From: Acidobacteriota bacterium | Lineage (GTDB): Bacteria; Acidobacteriota; Terriglobia; Terriglobales; Acidobacteriaceae | NCBI GenBank assembly: GCA_021851465.1 | Contig: JAJZDL010000160.1 | Location: 1-6,729, forward strand | Reading direction: 5' to 3' | DNA: 6,729 bases | In this document: positions 5,694 through 6,729 of the stretch, one piece after another | Layout of the letters: every line of letters starts with the position of its first letter | Position numbering within the stretch: the stretch's first letter is position 1 | Position numbers and translations under genes: made by a program | The notes under the pieces: generated by a model | Told to the model about the DNA's origin: nothing | What the model saw: the letters and a program-made list of their open reading frames with translations, nothing else | Databases searched by the model: none

Positions 5694-6122
5694 ATGGCGG
5701 AGACAAAACAGGGTTCTGGCGCGGCGGAACGGCGCATGGTTCGGAGGCCGGAGGCGGAGTGGCGCGAGCTGCTGACGCCGGAGCAGTTCCATGTGATGCG
5801 GCAGAAGGGAACCGAGCGGCCGTTTACAGGTGCGTTGGTGGACAACCATGAGGATGGGACCTATCGCTGTGGGGCGTGCCACGCGCCTCTGTTTGCCTCG
5901 GAGACGAAGTTCGACTCGGGCAGCGGCTGGCCGAGCTTCTGGCAGCCGCAATCGGAGGAGGCGATCGAGGAGCATGAGGACACAACGCTGGGGATGCGGC
6001 GCGTGGAGGCGACATGCTCCACCTGCGGCGCGCACCTGGGACACGTCTTTCCGGATGGGCCGCGGCCAACCGGGTTGCGGTACTGCATCAACAGCGCGTC
6101 GCTTGCGTTCGAGAAGAAGTAG
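5694..6122 (+). CDS. msrB: Peptide-methionine (R)-S-oxide reductase MsrB
   Basis: This 142-residue protein covers the full MsrB domain, which reduces the R form of methionine sulfoxide in proteins. No signal peptide is seen, so it is probably cytoplasmic. After a polar N-terminus come WRELLTPEQFHVMRQKGTERPFTG, YRCGAC and FDSGSGWPSF, then CSTCGAHLGHVFPDGP and RYCINSASL. Cys59, Cys62, Cys108 and Cys111 form the structural zinc site, and Cys131 in RYCINS is the catalytic Cys. The residue before GWPSF, which in many MsrBs is the recycling Cys, is Ser here, so the sulfenic acid is probably resolved by another Cys or directly by thioredoxin. A strong GGAGGG supports the start. It follows ridA by 59 nt on the same strand and is convergent with rpmB. 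Identification is firm. Confidence 0.96.
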   Translation: MAETKQGSGAAERRMVRRPEAEWRELLTPEQFHVMRQKGTERPFTGALVDNHEDGTYRCGACHAPLFASETKFDSGSGWPSFWQPQSEEAIEEHEDTTLGMRRVEATCSTCGAHLGHVFPDGPRPTGLRYCINSASLAFEKK

Positions 6123-6262
6123 GAGGCGAGGCAGGAGAGATACAGGCTTCTCCGCTGCGCCGCGGTATGACAAGCGGAGCATGGGAGAACAGTCCAACAT
6201 GCAGGAAAATCCTAGGCTGCGGTGCTTGCAGTCGGGGCACCTGTTCTACAGAAAATTATGCG
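6123..6262. other. Convergent intergenic region with two hairpins (possible bidirectional termination)
   Basis: Between the msrB and rpmB stops are two inverted repeats. CTCCGCT (6150-6156) pairs with AGCGGAG (6173-6179) around a GC-rich 16-nt loop, and GGTGC (6221-6225) pairs with GCACC (6237-6241). Neither is followed by a clear T-run on either strand, so they are poor canonical intrinsic terminators. The convergent setting makes a transcript-end role plausible. No gene is seen here. Confidence 0.4.
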
Positions 6263-6451
6263 TTAGCCTTTGACGACCTTGCCGGCTTTGATGCAGCCGC
6301 TGCAGACGCGGATGCGCTTGCTGGCGCTGGCGAGCTTGGCCTTTACGGGGTGCAGGTTGACGTTCCAGCGGCGTCGCGTGGCGTTGTTGGCGTGGGAGAC
6401 GTTGTTGCCGAACTGCGGGCCCTTGCCGCAGATGTCGCATTTGGCTGCCAT
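6263..6451 (-). CDS. rpmB: 50S ribosomal protein L28 (zinc-binding four-Cys form)
   Basis: This 62-residue basic protein of the large ribosomal subunit begins MAAKCDICGKGPQFGNNVSHANN, the standard L28 start, followed by TRRRWNVNLHPV and the C-terminal RIRVCSGCIKAGKVVKG. Two CxxC pairs (Cys5/Cys8 and Cys50/Cys53) make this the zinc-ribbon form, distinct from cysteine-free paralogues that some bacteria switch to under zinc limitation. The ATG at 6451 is preferred over the longer open frame because the conserved N-terminus begins there and GGAG lies 7 nt upstream. It stands alone in the window; no rpmG neighbour is visible. It is convergent with msrB. Confidence 0.97.
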   Translation of the reverse strand: MAAKCDICGKGPQFGNNVSHANNATRRRWNVNLHPVKAKLASASKRIRVCSGCIKAGKVVKG

Positions 6452-6688
6452 GATGAGACTCCAATCCTGAATTGCAGTTGCCTTCACCCGGCACACCGAG
6501 TGCGTCCGGTGGAACCCGGCGTTTCGTCATTGAGCGCTGCCGAGGGGCGAAGGCGGCTTGTGCGCGCAAAGGATGATCGATGTGCGCGACGTGCCTGAGT
6601 GCTTCTGCTTAATTATGGTACCACTGGCGAGGCACGAGCAGCCAATCAATCGCCTGGCGGCGTGCAGGGCAGCGCAGACGGTTGGCGG
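6452..6688. promoter_or_regulatory. Upstream region of rpmB, with a weak minus-strand -10 candidate
   Basis: This 237-nt region has no gene I can support. On the minus strand a CATAAT hexamer (6617-6612), in the only AT-rich patch, could be a -10 element for rpmB. No good -35 hexamer lies 16-18 nt before it, so the promoter call is weak. The leader would be about 155 nt long, leaving room for untranslated regulation, but no clear hairpin was recognised. Confidence 0.25.
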
Positions 6689-6729
6689 TCAGTCGATGGA
6701 TATCTTGCGCAGCAGCTTGAAGTCGGAGA
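6689..6729 (-). CDS. Possible C-terminal tail of an unidentified minus-strand gene, 5' partial
   Basis: Reading in from the right edge on the minus strand, one frame gives SDFKLLRKISID and then TGA (6691-6689). The codons mostly end in G or C, like real genes in this window, and the tail has a natural look with alternating charged and hydrophobic residues. Only twelve residues are visible, so no family can be named and it could be chance. If real, it lies 237 nt upstream of rpmB on the same strand. Confidence 0.3.
   Translation of the reverse strand, partial: SDFKLLRKISID

Noticed and set aside
5041..5706. N-terminal extension of the GT87 frame through ridA
   Set aside because: The frame is open upstream of 5040, but the extension is antisense to ridA and is low-complexity Arg/His-rich sequence with no GT87 resemblance.
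5160..6200. Long minus-strand open frame opposite ridA and msrB
   Set aside because: The plus strand carries two unmistakable conserved proteins. The minus frame is an Arg/Pro/Ser-rich by-product of GC-rich codons.
1..6729. CRISPR array, tRNA, rRNA, insertion sequence or defence system
   Set aside because: No spaced repeats, no T-arm-like signature, no transposase or terminal inverted repeats and no nuclease or toxin motifs were seen on either strand.

Overview
The window looks like a chromosomal segment of a GC-rich Gram-negative bacterium. The GC content, the protein flavour and the DPM1-like GT2 / GT87 / tyvelose-epimerase combination suggest an acidobacterium (Terriglobia type), but this is inferred from sequence character and not from any database match.

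Layout. Positions 3-506 (+) hold the C-terminal half of an RmlD-type SDR reductase whose start lies before the window. A 343-nt gap (507-849) with no convincing gene follows. Three plus-strand genes then overlap each other by ATGA: an extended SDR epimerase/reductase (850-1815), a DPM1-like family 2 glycosyltransferase (1812-2558) and a CDP-paratose/tyvelose 2-epimerase-like SDR (2555-3607). Facing them on the minus strand is a multi-membrane-span GT87 (DUF2029) glycosyltransferase (3451-5040), whose reading frame runs 157 nt into the end of the epimerase. Divergent from it are ridA (5188-5634, enamine/imine deaminase) and msrB (5694-6122, methionine-R-sulfoxide reductase). Convergent with these is rpmB for ribosomal protein L28 (6263-6451, minus). 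The last 41 nt may hold the tail of one more minus-strand gene.

How the parts may work together. Nucleotide-sugar SDR enzymes (RmlD-like, SDR, 2-epimerase) could prepare a deoxy- or dideoxyhexose. The GT2 enzyme resembles synthases that load a sugar onto polyprenyl phosphate, and GT87 enzymes use polyprenyl-phosphate sugars as donors on the outer face of the membrane. The first half of the window is therefore best read as part of a surface-glycan locus; the exact sugar cannot be read from the sequence. The second half (ridA, msrB, rpmB) is housekeeping and damage repair. No mobile element, CRISPR array, tRNA, rRNA or defence system was seen. The oddities most worth checking are the GT87/epimerase tail overlap (a possible single-base frameshift), the unusual GT2 nucleotide-binding motif and the low-complexity insertion in RidA.
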